This document shows, one piece after another, positions 9,601 through 21,300 of a stretch of DNA of 64,000 nt; the stretch's first letter is position 1; each line of letters begins with the position of its first letter. Under the pieces are notes generated by a model. The model had not been told where the DNA came from. It worked only from the letters and a program-made list of their open reading frames with translations, and searched no databases. The DNA is from Xestospongia muta (Eukaryota; Porifera; Demospongiae; Haplosclerida; Petrosiidae): assembly GCA_963693285.1 (NCBI GenBank), contig OY848919.1, forward strand, positions 2,919,827-2,983,826. Direction: 5' to 3'. The position numbers and the translations under genes were made by a program.

Positions 9601-11691
9601 ATAATATATAACTATAAATATGTTCACCTTTTAGCTCTAAGAGAAGATTACCATGTCTGCTATTGCAAAGATACCATTCCAATTGCTACAGCATACCATT
9701 CCAACAGTTAGGATGAAGAATAGAATATCCACTGACACAATAGTGATCATATTCACATGATGACATCATTGAATTTAAATTAGCTACTGGTAGTGAATAA
9801 CTTACAATAAACTTCCAACATATATTAATTAGTTCAAAGCTTTATACCTAATCCACCATAAGCTTATTTATGAAGTTATTGTCAAGCAAGAAGTCATACT
9901 GATTGAATCTTTTAACTTTTGAAAGAATGCAGTATTTTAGATATGTTAGTATATTTTACAATACATTAGTGTACTGTAGCAATTTTCTTTTTTATTGTGA
10001 CTGTTATATAATTTATATATTTATTCTTAAAGAAATCATACTGTTAATGAAGATTTAGAATGTTTTAATAATATAGATGAACAATACCATATTATAAACA
10101 ACTGTAGTACAATAACTTTATAGTTAGCATCCAAATTGTTTGCTGGAGCTATTTTAATAATACTACACTTTCATTTTCCATCTTTAAATTATGTTCTATC
10201 CATTTTGAACCAATGGCTTTATCTGTGGTTTCTATGTTAAGTCATATATGTCATTCTTCAGATGTCATCCTTATTTTTTGAAGCAATTAGTAATTGCGAA
10301 ATTGATAACAATTATTAATTATTAATAATTATTAATAATTAGTAATAATTAGTAATTATTATGATCAGCTACACATATCCCTCAGAGTACAGTGTATTAT
10401 ATTGTAGTATAGAGTACATTGAAATATACATGCACCTTGAACTGAAAAATTACAACAGATGAGAAACATTCTAAGACAGACAATTCACTTTATAACTCTT
10501 TATGTAATTTACATAAATATTTTAACAATGTATAATAGCTTTATTCTTGAAATAGTGTTTAAAATACTGTATTACAAAATTAATAATTAATGAAGAGTAG
10601 AAATTCAAAGAAATGTTACATATTATTCTAATGTGTCACATATTTGAATGCTATATAGAGTGACTGCACATAAAACTGATGGAGTTCAGTAAATGACACA
10701 ATATGCATCAACTATAGAACCAGATCAGTTATTCAAACTACATATGGGACAATAGAAGAGGTGTACATATACAGCAATATACTAAGTCATTTGGTCTTTT
10801 GAAAGTGAAATTAAAAGACAATAATTGTTTTTAAAATAACACAAGTTATCAATTATGAATGTTGTGTAAATAGTTCATTTAAGAGACCTATTAAATATCA
10901 TGATTACTAATTTACTATAGGTCAATGGTTAGGATTATTATAAGCACAGCAGGATATCTTTACATTTAAATTATCAACAACTACACGCAAAAGAAATGTA
11001 TGGACAGGAAATGAATCAGTGGGTGATATTTCAGATTAGATGTATCAATGAATTATTGACAGATGAATGAGATATAGGTCAGCATGAATAGACTTTAACA
11101 TAAAGACTATTATGTTCTTTTTTTAATGCGTATTGGTTAATAATATATTCATATTAAAGTCTATTTATGTTTTAAGTACATTCAAATGACTGCATTAGTC
11201 AAGATAATCACATTAGCTATAGTACCTGATTAATACAATGTACACACATAGACAATGTTTTGGCACAATAAATAGTTTGACCTTATCAAAATGAATAGGT
11301 TAAATTTAATTACATTGTACTTTATTGGATATAATACAAAGTTTTTACTTAATTACTTATAAGATAATGTAGTGTTTGGTTCTTGCATTGACTGAGACAC
11401 CTGCTCAAATTAAAATAACATGTGAAAAATAACTTATGAGGATAATAGTTAATGTCATATAATGACAAACTATAAACTAGAACACTCATACAATACTAAT
11501 AATGACATAAAATATCTGTGTAGTTAATAAATCAGTGTACTCAGCAAATAGCAAACATTACATGCAAAAGTATAAAGTAACAAAAATATATATTTAAATT
11601 GTATATTAAATAATAAGCATAGTATATAAGAAAACTAACAAAGTAAAAGACCAGACATGCAAACTGCAGTGAATACAATAAAACAAAGTTA
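9601..11691. other. Spacer segment unique within the window
   Basis: About 2.1 kb with no close copy elsewhere in the window and no credible gene on either strand. It contains an AT trinucleotide-like run (10305-10362). It lies directly 3' of G2, the only gene with a divergent C-terminal half, so flank and tail may have arrived together. Confidence 0.5.
10305..10362. repeat. Low-complexity AAT/ATT-rich run
   Basis: Repeated attaataatt and agtaataatt units, partly self-complementary. Simple sequence with no further function visible. Confidence 0.7.
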
Positions 11692-11697
11692 TTTATT
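11692..11697 (-). terminator. Candidate poly(A) signal of G2
   Basis: AATAAA on the minus strand overlapping the G2 stop codon. Cleavage 10-30 nt downstream would leave a very short 3' UTR. Further signals may lie downstream. Confidence 0.3.
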
Positions 11698-14600
11698 AAG
11701 ATGAGCCCAATATTGGCTCTCTAAAATTAGCGCACGAGTCATAAAAGGAATCATTAGCATCTTGTAATGGTAAACGATGAGATCTTTGAATAGCATAATT
11801 GTACATGTGAGTAAAATGTGAGAAATACTGACTGATTCTTGTACGAATAACATGAGCTATTCTTTGTACTTTCTTTAGTTGTCCTGTAATAAACAAAATA
11901 TGATAGACTAGTAACATAATCAAAGTCATGAAGAACAGTAGTACAGCAACAATATTATAAACTGTTGCCTCCATATGTTTAAGATACCATATTATGATGT
12001 ATACAAGACCAAGGTTGAAGAGAAGCCAACAATCCAACAGATTAATAAAGTTACTCTTGTATGGTCTGAACATAGCCTGACCAATTATGAAAAAGAATAG
12101 TAGTAAACCAATGGCTATGTAGATAACTTGAGCATAAGGTTCAATACTGTAAAATATATACATAATAATGAGAAGTAAGAGACGAGCTACAAACCAGTAA
12201 TGCATATCATTCTTATATGGAGCATGGATAGCTTCAAGTATTGGTCTTGTGTATTCATTGGCACATGTCCAATGTCTGAGAGGTTTAGCAAAGAGAAGGA
12301 GTAGAACATAGGGTAAGAAGAGAAGAAAGACAATCAATGATGTGATTACCATGAGAGTAATATGTCCTTTACTACCATATTCCACAGACCCATCCCAATA
12401 CCATACACGAAATGTCTGTTCTGAAGTAAAGACTTTAGCTGGTGTAAATGTATTGATAATTGCACCTAATAGTCTTCCAAAGGAGATATGTACAACAGTA
12501 ACCAGTACTTGAACTGAGGAATGAGCTATTTTATTAGAAAGCCTTAGAGAAAAATGACTGAGGATAATGAGGACAACGACTATTGTCAGGAGATAAAGTG
12601 GGAATAGTAAACTGAGGCCAGCCTTCCATAACTCTGTCATCTCATTGTAAAAACATAGAGGAAATCCAAGTCCAAGATTTAGAACTGAAAGAAAAACAAC
12701 CATAACATCTCTGACCATTCCCATTTTCCCATTGTAAACACTCAGCATATCTAGTATCCCTACATTAGCAGCCTGAGCATAGAATATAATTCCATTGAAT
12801 GTACCTGTTGTTAATGTAAGTCTGAGAGCATATAACAAGTAAATTAGGAGAGGACCAGCAATTAGATAAATACTAATTGTTGCTATCCAAGCATTACTAC
12901 AGTGATGACATTCTGTAGACCCAAATACCACACTTAATCCCTCACTACATCTACCACATAATGTTCCTTCACGTTGATATAAACACAATGGTGGATGATA
13001 GTCAGTGATACCATCTGACAGTTTAAAGCTTTCATTAGATGATAAGTCACCACTGTAGAAGTAAGGTAGTGTCTGATTGCTATTACAATATCCAATTGGA
13101 CAAGTTGCAGATACACCAAATTGTGTTTTTGTTTTGTTCTCATATTCTATTGTTCCTGCCCAAGAGTTTAATGTGAAAAGTCTTGTTATTGTCTGACTAC
13201 TGACATTGCCAATAATAGGGACTGTAAGGAGTTGATGTTTTCTGAAGTTATCAAATGAAGATGAAAGTTCACAGACTCCTGTCATCTTATTTAAATCAAA
13301 ACCCAGTGGACATGGATATATTTTAACATTTTGTTTTATTGGTTGTGTATATAGAGAGAATACAATCATTCCATCTATAGTATTGAGTTGATCATTTGTA
13401 TGAACAGTCACACTAATGGTGGTACAATTTTTGCCTTCTTGAATCAGTTGTTCTTGGTCATCAAAAGACAACCAGACTTTTGTTGTTTTAGGAATATAAG
13501 GCTGAGAATAATTTCTAACAATATCAATTGCTATAGGAGAATAAACATTTCTGCTAAAAGCATCAATAGCTGAAATACAGTAATAAATTTCCTGTCCTGG
13601 ATATATTTGATGAGGTTCTGTTGTAGTATATTCTTTAAGACTCTGTGGTATTGTTGAAAACTGAAGCAAGGTAGTGTTAGAAATATTATTTATGAAGATG
13701 AAGTGTTGGTTATAATATGTCATTGATTCATTAAGAGTGTCAACATATTTTGAGTTGTTAATATAACATGAGAATATAGGCTGAGCATATATTGAACTAC
13801 CAGCTCTTCTTGCTTCATTGTTTGAGAACACTATTTGATTAATATCAGCATCAACTTGTATGACACATTTATCATGAGTCTTGGGTCCTTCAGCATGTAT
13901 AGCTCCTCCTACTAACTGAGCCCAATTATTAGTAAACGTTGCTATAACTTCACTCATAAAATGTAGTTGACAGGTACCTAATAGAAGAATTGCAGGACCA
14001 CTCATAGCATAATTATTATCAAATGTTAAATGACCAGATAGATAGATATTTGAGTCTTTAGAACTTATAACTGATCCATAATTGTTACTGAAGTTAGAAA
14101 TACCAGTGATGTCAACTTTATCAATTCTGTGGAAATGAAAAATCCCAGCTGATGATACAGATGGGATTCCAGTATTTTGAGAATTCTCATTTGCAATAGT
14201 ACTGTCCAATGTAATAGAAACATTGCCTGTATTGTCAACAAACTGATAGACTCTGGCATATAAACATGCTCCTGTATTTGCAACATAATTTTCTTGAAAT
14301 TTACATTCATTAAAATGAATAGTTAGATGAACATGTCCAGGATTGACTATACCAATATAGACAGCTCCATAGTACAGACTACTTTCTTTCCACTGGGAAA
14401 TGCCTTCGTGTTTTATAAACGATGTGTTAGCAACGTAAAGTGGTGCAAAACTTTCTTGATTTCTAGATTCATTTGATGAATACCAATAAAACACAATAGC
14501 TGCTCCATGACAGGGCTTAAAGTTAATGTTATGATGGAATACTGTATTGGTAATGGTTGTGTTAGTGACAGCAAAGGTTTGATATTGTAAAACAAACATG

Positions 14601-15511
14601 CCTCCTGCAAAACTACCAACATTTTTAATAAAATATGTTTCAGTTATATGAACTGACACCTGACCACTATTCTGTTGTGTGTAGAGTATTGTTAGTCCGG
14701 CTGCATTGACAATAGGATTGGTACCAACAGGAGATAATAAACGTTTGCTATTATAAGTATCAGTTATGCAAGAATAAGTGTTGTAATCATAATTATAAGA
14801 AAAGGAAGCATCAATAATATGTATGTGAGAGTCCTGTAAAACACTCTCTTCTTCTTGAAAAGAATTGTTAGTATCCATGTAATGAAGAAGAAGACCACTT
14901 CCAATACTTATGTTATTACTTTGGACTATTTCAGCACTATGAGTTAATTTAGACATACTAACACTATCAATGGTAGAGTTATATAAATTTACACCAATCA
15001 TAGCAAACCCATACGAAGAGTAGATGTTAACTTGAGTTATATTGACCCGACAATGAACAAAGACTAAGGTAGCAGCATGAAATGAAGTGTAATACAGAGA
15101 TGAACTATTGAGGTAGTCAGTGATTGTAGCATCTTGTATGGTAGTAAGATATGTACCACAATCATTAAATATCAATCGTTTTAGGGTCACTGTAATGTTA
15201 AAGAAAGCCAGACCTCTTCTGGACTGTCGAGGAATCTCTGATGTGTCATTATGAACACATGTTATAATTGCCCATTCTGTAGGAGAATCACTGTATATGT
15301 CGATCTTACTAGTCTGGTTACTTGTCACTTGACAGAAGATACCATGTGAGAGGGTAAAATTGACAGAGCTGTTTAATGATAAAACAAGGTGTTGAGAGGA
15401 CCACTTTGTGTTACACAGGTACTGCTCTAAATCTGATGATGAGTTAACTTGATGTGTTTTACAACTGCTAACTAGAAACAATAATACCAGAATAGTTGAC
15501 AGTAAAGACAT
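11696..15511 (-). CDS. G2: intact chimeric family member with divergent membrane domain
   Basis: A 1271-aa intronless protein with preferred start MSLLSTILV (15511); the frame opens at 15568. Signal peptide, beta-helix ectodomain and Cys-rich module (CPIGYC, LCGRC, ECHHC) closely follow G1 and G4. From about residue 915 (after YAQAAN, near 12764) the membrane domain changes to a distinct lineage: VGILDMLSVYNGKM, VWYWDGSVEYG and HAPYKNDMHYWF in place of the usual CGLIDFLR, VWFFDGNVKYG and HAPYKEGKQYWF. Fold and order of hydrophobic segments are kept. The tail still ends in SFYDSCANFREPIL, so the C-terminal peptide is conserved across the divergence. The two orphan fragments at 17053 and 55889 belong to the same divergent lineage. 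Crossover or conversion is the likely origin. Confidence 0.88.
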   Translation of the reverse strand: MSLLSTILVLLFLVSSCKTHQVNSSSDLEQYLCNTKWSSQHLVLSLNSSVNFTLSHGIFCQVTSNQTSKIDIYSDSPTEWAIITCVHNDTSEIPRQSRRGLAFFNITVTLKRLIFNDCGTYLTTIQDATITDYLNSSSLYYTSFHAATLVFVHCRVNITQVNIYSSYGFAMIGVNLYNSTIDSVSMSKLTHSAEIVQSNNISIGSGLLLHYMDTNNSFQEEESVLQDSHIHIIDASFSYNYDYNTYSCITDTYNSKRLLSPVGTNPIVNAAGLTILYTQQNSGQVSVHITETYFIKNVGSFAGGMFVLQYQTFAVTNTTITNTVFHHNINFKPCHGAAIVFYWYSSNESRNQESFAPLYVANTSFIKHEGISQWKESSLYYGAVYIGIVNPGHVHLTIHFNECKFQENYVANTGACLYARVYQFVDNTGNVSITLDSTIANENSQNTGIPSVSSAGIFHFHRIDKVDITGISNFSNNYGSVISSKDSNIYLSGHLTFDNNYAMSGPAILLLGTCQLHFMSEVIATFTNNWAQLVGGAIHAEGPKTHDKCVIQVDADINQIVFSNNEARRAGSSIYAQPIFSCYINNSKYVDTLNESMTYYNQHFIFINNISNTTLLQFSTIPQSLKEYTTTEPHQIYPGQEIYYCISAIDAFSRNVYSPIAIDIVRNYSQPYIPKTTKVWLSFDDQEQLIQEGKNCTTISVTVHTNDQLNTIDGMIVFSLYTQPIKQNVKIYPCPLGFDLNKMTGVCELSSSFDNFRKHQLLTVPIIGNVSSQTITRLFTLNSWAGTIEYENKTKTQFGVSATCPIGYCNSNQTLPYFYSGDLSSNESFKLSDGITDYHPPLCLYQREGTLCGRCSEGLSVVFGSTECHHCSNAWIATISIYLIAGPLLIYLLYALRLTLTTGTFNGIIFYAQAANVGILDMLSVYNGKMGMVRDVMVVFLSVLNLGLGFPLCFYNEMTELWKAGLSLLFPLYLLTIVVVLIILSHFSLRLSNKIAHSSVQVLVTVVHISFGRLLGAIINTFTPAKVFTSEQTFRVWYWDGSVEYGSKGHITLMVITSLIVFLLFLPYVLLLLFAKPLRHWTCANEYTRPILEAIHAPYKNDMHYWFVARLLLLIIMYIFYSIEPYAQVIYIAIGLLLFFFIIGQAMFRPYKSNFINLLDCWLLFNLGLVYIIIWYLKHMEATVYNIVAVLLFFMTLIMLLVYHILFITGQLKKVQRIAHVIRTRISQYFSHFTHMYNYAIQRSHRLPLQDANDSFYDSCANFREPILGSS

Positions 15512-15582
15512 TTTAAAAAAGAGTTTGACTGAACTAAATATCACAGGAACTAACTTAAATATTAACATTGTTTTTTGTTATC

Positions 15583-15588
15583 CTTATA
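15583..15588 (-). promoter_or_regulatory. TATA-like box of G2
   Basis: TATAAG on the minus strand, 72 bp upstream of the preferred ATG at 15511, in the same context as G1, G4 and G8. Confidence 0.45.
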
Positions 15589-15673
15589 ACATGCTATTGT
15601 TATTAAAATGAAATTGATATATCAGTTAAATTGAAAGTAAACTAGATATAATTAGATATTCAGATGGTGTAAG

Positions 15674-15895
15674 TTAGCATTTAATTTTTTCCAAAATCTT
15701 TCCTAGTTCAATCATTACTATACTGCTGGAAGTAACTTTCCATGCTAAGCCAGCAGTGTATGGATAGATGACCAATGATGTAACATTGTAAGATGGTATG
15801 ATCACTACATTTAAAGTAACTACTATATATATTCTAGAGATGAACTGACATGTTGAACTACATTTATATGCACTGCACTTAATTTGATAGTACAA
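15674..15895 (-). other. Recurrent 73-codon small ORF 5' of G2
   Basis: Second copy of the small frame seen 5' of G1, with substitutions at several positions (for example SYNVTSLV in place of SYNVSSLV). Product unrecognised and coding status doubtful. Confidence 0.2.
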
Positions 15896-16604
15896 TTCCA
15901 GTACTGTACATAGCTTAACAAGAATATGTTTTTAAGGAGTGAATTATAATTACTCATAATAAATGAATATTTTATATATTTCTGTGATAGTTATTATAAT
16001 TTAGTTATTGTACACAGCAAACAAAGACAATCAAACTTACTCACAAGTAATACACAATTATTTAAACTTCTTACTGGATAACAATTAATACACCCAAGTC
16101 TTAAACATTTCAGGTCATTTCAAATGCTAATGATGACTTTCTTTACAGTTTTCCAAAAAAGCTTGCAGTCAGATGTTAACGTATGAACTGTGTTTGTTTG
16201 TAATAGTGTTTGTTTTTTGAAACAACACTGAAAATATTGTTAAAGATTTTGTATACAACATAGCTTGTCTTCAGAAATTAGAATATATTATGATTTAGTA
16301 TATTCTAATATACTGACATGTTGAACTCATATATGTACTGTACTTAAATTGATAGTACAATACCAGTACCATAGATACCATAGCAAGAATATGTTTTTAA
16401 GAAGTAAAACATAATTGTTTATACATAAATGAAATACTTAACATATTTCTGCGATAGTTATTATAATCTAGTTATTGTAGACAGCAAACAAAGCCAATCA
16501 AATTTACTCAAGTAATACATAGTTGTTTAAAACTTCTACTGGATAATAATTAATAGACCCAAGTCTTAAATATTTCAGCTAATTTTAAGAAGTGTTAATG
16601 ATGA
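15843..16604. repeat. Direct repeat pair, period about 470 bp
   Basis: Copies at 15843-16136 and 16311-16604, homologous to the pair at 6826-7580. Confidence 0.7.
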
Positions 16605-16611
16605 AAAAATA

Positions 16612-18074
16612 AAGTTATTTTAAAGCTGTTGTATCTATGCAATTTAACTTGTCTTGGGAAAATAATGAAAATACTAGAATACACTTAGTTTGGTTTAGTT
16701 TGGTTAGTTTAACTTAGTTCGGGCAAACATCTAGCTTTGTTTTAAGAAGTGTATGACAAATTATCTTAGTTTTTTGTAAATGATGAAAGTATGTCTCAGT
16801 ATACTTACCTAAAATGTTCTTTGACAGATAAAATAACAGAATTATTATTTCATACTAATATGTTATGAACATTATCTTATAAGTACAATATATTATTAGC
16901 CACATTGACAACTATGTGATCAACATTGGAACAACATCGAAAGCAATTGTCAGTTGTGTATATACAACGTTGCATTTACTTTTTATACCTTATTTGGACA
17001 AAAAACTGTAGATAAAATTGTAAACATGCAATATTTTTCTACAAACATTTAGAGCTGCTAATGTAGGGATACTAGATATGTTGAGTGTTTACAATGGGAA
17101 AATGGAAGTAGTGAGAAATATATCAATTGTTTTTCTTTCAGCTCTAATCCTTGGACTTGGATTTCCTCTATGTTTTTACAATGGGATGACAGAGTTATGG
17201 AAAGCTGGTCTCAGTTTACTATTTCCACTTTATCTCTTGACATTAGTTGTTGTCCTTATTATACTCAGTCATTATTTTCTAAGGCTTTCTAACAGAATAT
17301 CACATTCCTCAGGTCAAATATTGGTTACTGTTGTACATCTCTCCTTTGGAAAACTATTAGGTTCAATTATCAATGTCTATACACCAGCTAAAGTCTTCAC
17401 TTCAGAACAGACATATCATGTATGGTATTGGGATGGGTCTGTAGAATATGGTAGTAATGGATATATCACTCTCATGGTAATGACATCATTGGTTGTCTTC
17501 CCTCTCCTCATACCCTATGTTCTTCTTCTCCTTTTTGCTATACCTCTCAGACATTGGAGATGTGCCAACGAATACACAAGACCAGTACTTGAAGCAAGGT
17601 AAGATATAGAACATGTACGCCAATTATAGTTCAGTCATCTATGACATGCTCTGTAAACTATGAACATAAGTCAATGAATCATTTACAAAGTATTAGTCAA
17701 CTATTTCTTATAATACATCATTGTTATACAAGATGTTTATTCAAATACTTAGAACATTTTATCTTTCATAACATATCAGAGTCATTCATGTATTAACTTC
17801 ATGATCAGTTATATATGGTTTTTGTCTGCTACTATAAATGTGTGTACAATAACATGATTTCATTTCTCAAAATTCAGCTTTTCAATATTTTGCCCAAATA
17901 TGGTAAAAAGGAAATACAATATTTTATATACATAACTGACAATTGCTTTCAATGTTGATCCAATGTTGATTACATAGTTGTCAATGTAGCTAACAATATA
18001 TTGTACTTATAAGGTAATGTCTTTTTAGTTCACTATATATTTGTATGAAGTAATAATTAATCTGCTATTGTAGC
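16612..18074. repeat. Fold-back element interrupted by orphan gene fragment
   Basis: The left arm 16612-17050 is followed by the inserted fragment (17053-17598) in place of the innermost 70-100 bp of the arm. The loop and right arm follow (right arm from 17790). The right arm is cut at 18074 by the 1,124-bp deletion that distinguishes this copy from 55455-57066. Confidence 0.65.
17053..17598 (+). pseudogene. F1: orphan exon-like membrane-domain fragment on the opposite strand
   Basis: This 546-bp open segment encodes the G2-type membrane region from AANVGILDM to TRPVLEA (G2 residues about 913-1095), on the strand opposite to all full genes. It is preceded by a pyrimidine-containing stretch ending in AG (17051-17052) and followed by CAAG/GTAAGA (GT at 17599), a good splice donor match. 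As an exon it would be phase 2 at both ends and frame-preserving. The flanking splice-like bases belong to the spacer repeat; the coding part belongs to the gene family. No partner exon is seen on the plus strand nearby. Either it is a gene piece captured into the spacer by chance or a real exon. The frame alone runs from ATG 17078 to a stop at 17602. Confidence 0.6.
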
Positions 18075-18353
18075 AAAAATGTATGGACACTATAACTAAC
18101 AAATAAAGCTACCAATACAAATTATCTATTATATTATTAAAATTTAAAATTTTTGTCATTAACAAAAGCCTTCATACAAAGTCTTCATACAAAAAACAAA
18201 AAGGTTATTTCAATTTTGTTAAATAATTAAGTTATAGCAATAATTTATCTATTCAAAACAGAAGTGTTTCTAAGGACACTATAACAAATAAATCTACCAG
18301 TACAAATTATCTATTTTGTTAAAAGATAGACAAACAACACTACAATTGTTCAT

Positions 18354-21300
18354 TCAATCACTGTGACCTAGGACAGGCTCTCTAAATTCTGAGCATGCGC
18401 CATAATATGAATCATTCGATAAAGGTAATTGTCGGTTATAAGTGTGTGAAGATAATATCTTTATTCGCCGACAACAAACTTTCTCATATTTGTATTCAAT
18501 CCATTCTTTGAGGATGTTCACTTTTCCTGTAACCATGACAACATGGTACACTATGACAATAATAAATGTGATAAGTGTCAGGATCACAGAAGAGATACAA
18601 AAGAGGTTAGCAATTACTGATTTATTTTCAAGAATAAAATACCAAGTGGTGAGATAGAGAAATGTTAAGTTCATCATTAACCAACAATCAAGAATGTTGA
18701 TTAATGTATTCTTAAATGGTTTGATATAAGCTTGAAGGAGAAGAAATATCACCAACATTGGACTTGTTGTAATATAGATTATAGATATGTTGGTAGCTCT
18801 ATATTTGGCATATGTGCCATACATAGCACATAGTAAGAGAAGACGCAGTGTAAACCAGTATTGTTTACCTTCCTTATAAGGAGCATGGATAGCTTCTAGA
18901 AGAGGTCGTAAGTACTTGTTGGTACATGCTAGTGGTCTAAGTGGTTTAGCAAAGAGGAGTAGGAGTACATATGGTAATACTAGACAAAGAACTACTATCA
19001 GAGTCACTATCATTAGTATACGATGGGAATGTCCTCCATATTTGACATTACCATCAAAATACCAAACACGATGTACATCATTGGATGTGTAGACCTCAGC
19101 ATAAGTCATTACATTGATTAATTGAATAAGTAAGCTTGAAAAAGAAAGATGTACAACAGTAGCTAATACTTGAACTGAAGAGTGAGCTATTTTGTTGGAA
19201 AGTCTTGGTGAAAAACGGCATAGCATAATAAGGACAACAACAATTGTCAGATAGTATAATGGCAAAGAAAACTTAAGACCAGTTTTTGATAATTCTGTCA
19301 TCCCATTGTAAAAGCATAGAGGAATGCTTGGCTCAAGATTTAAAATAGTAAGTATAAAAATGGATAAGTCTGACAATTGTTTAGTTGAAGAGTTATAGTA
19401 ATGAACTCTTAATACATCAATCAGACCACAATTAGCAGCCTGAACATAGAATATAAATCCATTGAGTGTACCAGTTGTTAATGTTAGTCTGAGAGAAAAT
19501 AACAGATATATGAAAAGTGGACCAGCAACTAAATAAATAGTAAATGTTGTTATCCAAGTATTACTACAGTGATGACATTCTGTAGACCCAAATACCACAC
19601 TTAATCCCTCACTACATCTACCACATAATATTCCTTCACGTTGATATAAACACAATGGTGGATGATAGTCAGTGATACCATCTGACAGTTTAAAGCTTTG
19701 TTTAGATGGTAAGTCACCACTGTAGAAATAGAGTAGTGTCTGATTATTATCACAATATCCTAGTGGACATGTTGGTGACACTCCAAGATCTCCATTTATA
19801 TTTTCCATTTTTCCTGCCCAATTATTTGTGATTGATGGCCTTGTTATTAACTGGCTACTTGAGTTAGCTTTAATTGTAACTGAAATGCCTCCATGTTTTT
19901 GTAAATTTTTAAATGATTGTGAAAGTGTACAAACTCCAGCTGTTACATTCAAAACAAACCCTAGAGGACAAAGGTGAATTTTAAGAATCTCTGTTTTAAT
20001 TTCAGCCTGTGAATATTGAGAGAACACAATCATTGCATCAATGATATTAACCTTCTCATTTGTATGAACAGTCACACCAATTACAGTACATTTAATGCCT
20101 TCTTGTATCATTTGTTCTTGATCATCAAAAGACAACCAGACTTTTGTTGTTTTGGGAATGTTAGTCTGAGAGTGGTTCCTAACAATATCTATTGCTATGG
20201 TTGAATAAACCTTTCTACCAATAGCATCAATAGCTGAAATACAATAATAAATTTCTTGCCCTGGATATACTTTACGAGGAATTTGTATACCAGCACCTTC
20301 ACTAAAACCTTGTGGGATAGTTGACAACTGAAGCAAAGTAGTGTTTAATTTGGTGTTTGTAAAATTGAAGTACTTCTCATAATATGCTTTTGTTTCAGTG
20401 GAAGGTTTTAGATACTCCATATTGTTGTTGTTGTAACATGAGTATATTGGCTTAGCATATAATGAACTACCAGCTCTTTTTGCTTCATTGTTTGTGAACA
20501 CTATTTTAGAAACATTAGAATCGATTTGGATGACACATTTATCATTACTCTCTGCACTATTTGCATATATAGCTCCTCCCATTAATTGAGCCCAATTATC
20601 AGTAAACTTTGCTATAACACCTGACATAAAGTATAACTGGCAGTTACCAACTAGTCTAATTGCTGGACCACTCATAGCATGATTATTATTAAAAGTTAAA
20701 TTACCAGATAAATAGACATTAGAATTCTTAGAACTTATAACTGATCCATAGTTGTTACTGAAGTTAGATGTTCCAGTGATGTCAACTTTGCTGATTTTGT
20801 GGAAGTAAAAAATACCTTCAGATGATACAAATGGAAATTCTGTATATTGAGAATTTCTCAGTGCAATTGTACTGTCCAATTTAATAGAGACATTGCCTTT
20901 ATTGTCAGCAAATTGATAGACTGTGGCATATAAACATGCTCCTGTATTTGTGACATAATTTTCTTTGAATTTACAACATGTAAAAACAATTTGTATTTGA
21001 ACAAATCCAGGATTGACAATACCAATATAGACAGCTCCATAGTCGATACTGCTTTCTGACCACTGTGAAATGCCTTGATGTTTGAGAAATGATGTATTAA
21101 TAAGGTGAAGAGGTGTAAAATGTTCTTGATTGGTAGATATGTTCAATGAATACCAATAAAATACAATAGCTGCTCCATGACAGTCCTCAACTAAAATGTT
21201 GTGACTGAATACTGTGTTAGTAATTGTTGTGTTAGTAACAGTAATAGTGTTATATTGTAAAACAAACATACCACCTGCAAAACTACCATAGTTTTGAACA

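Noticed and set aside
17078..17602. F1 as a stand-alone 174-aa protein gene
   Set aside because: The first Met lies inside the homologous segment, there is no signal peptide or promoter, and the stop codon is formed by the spacer's gtaaga; an exon-like fragment is the better description.
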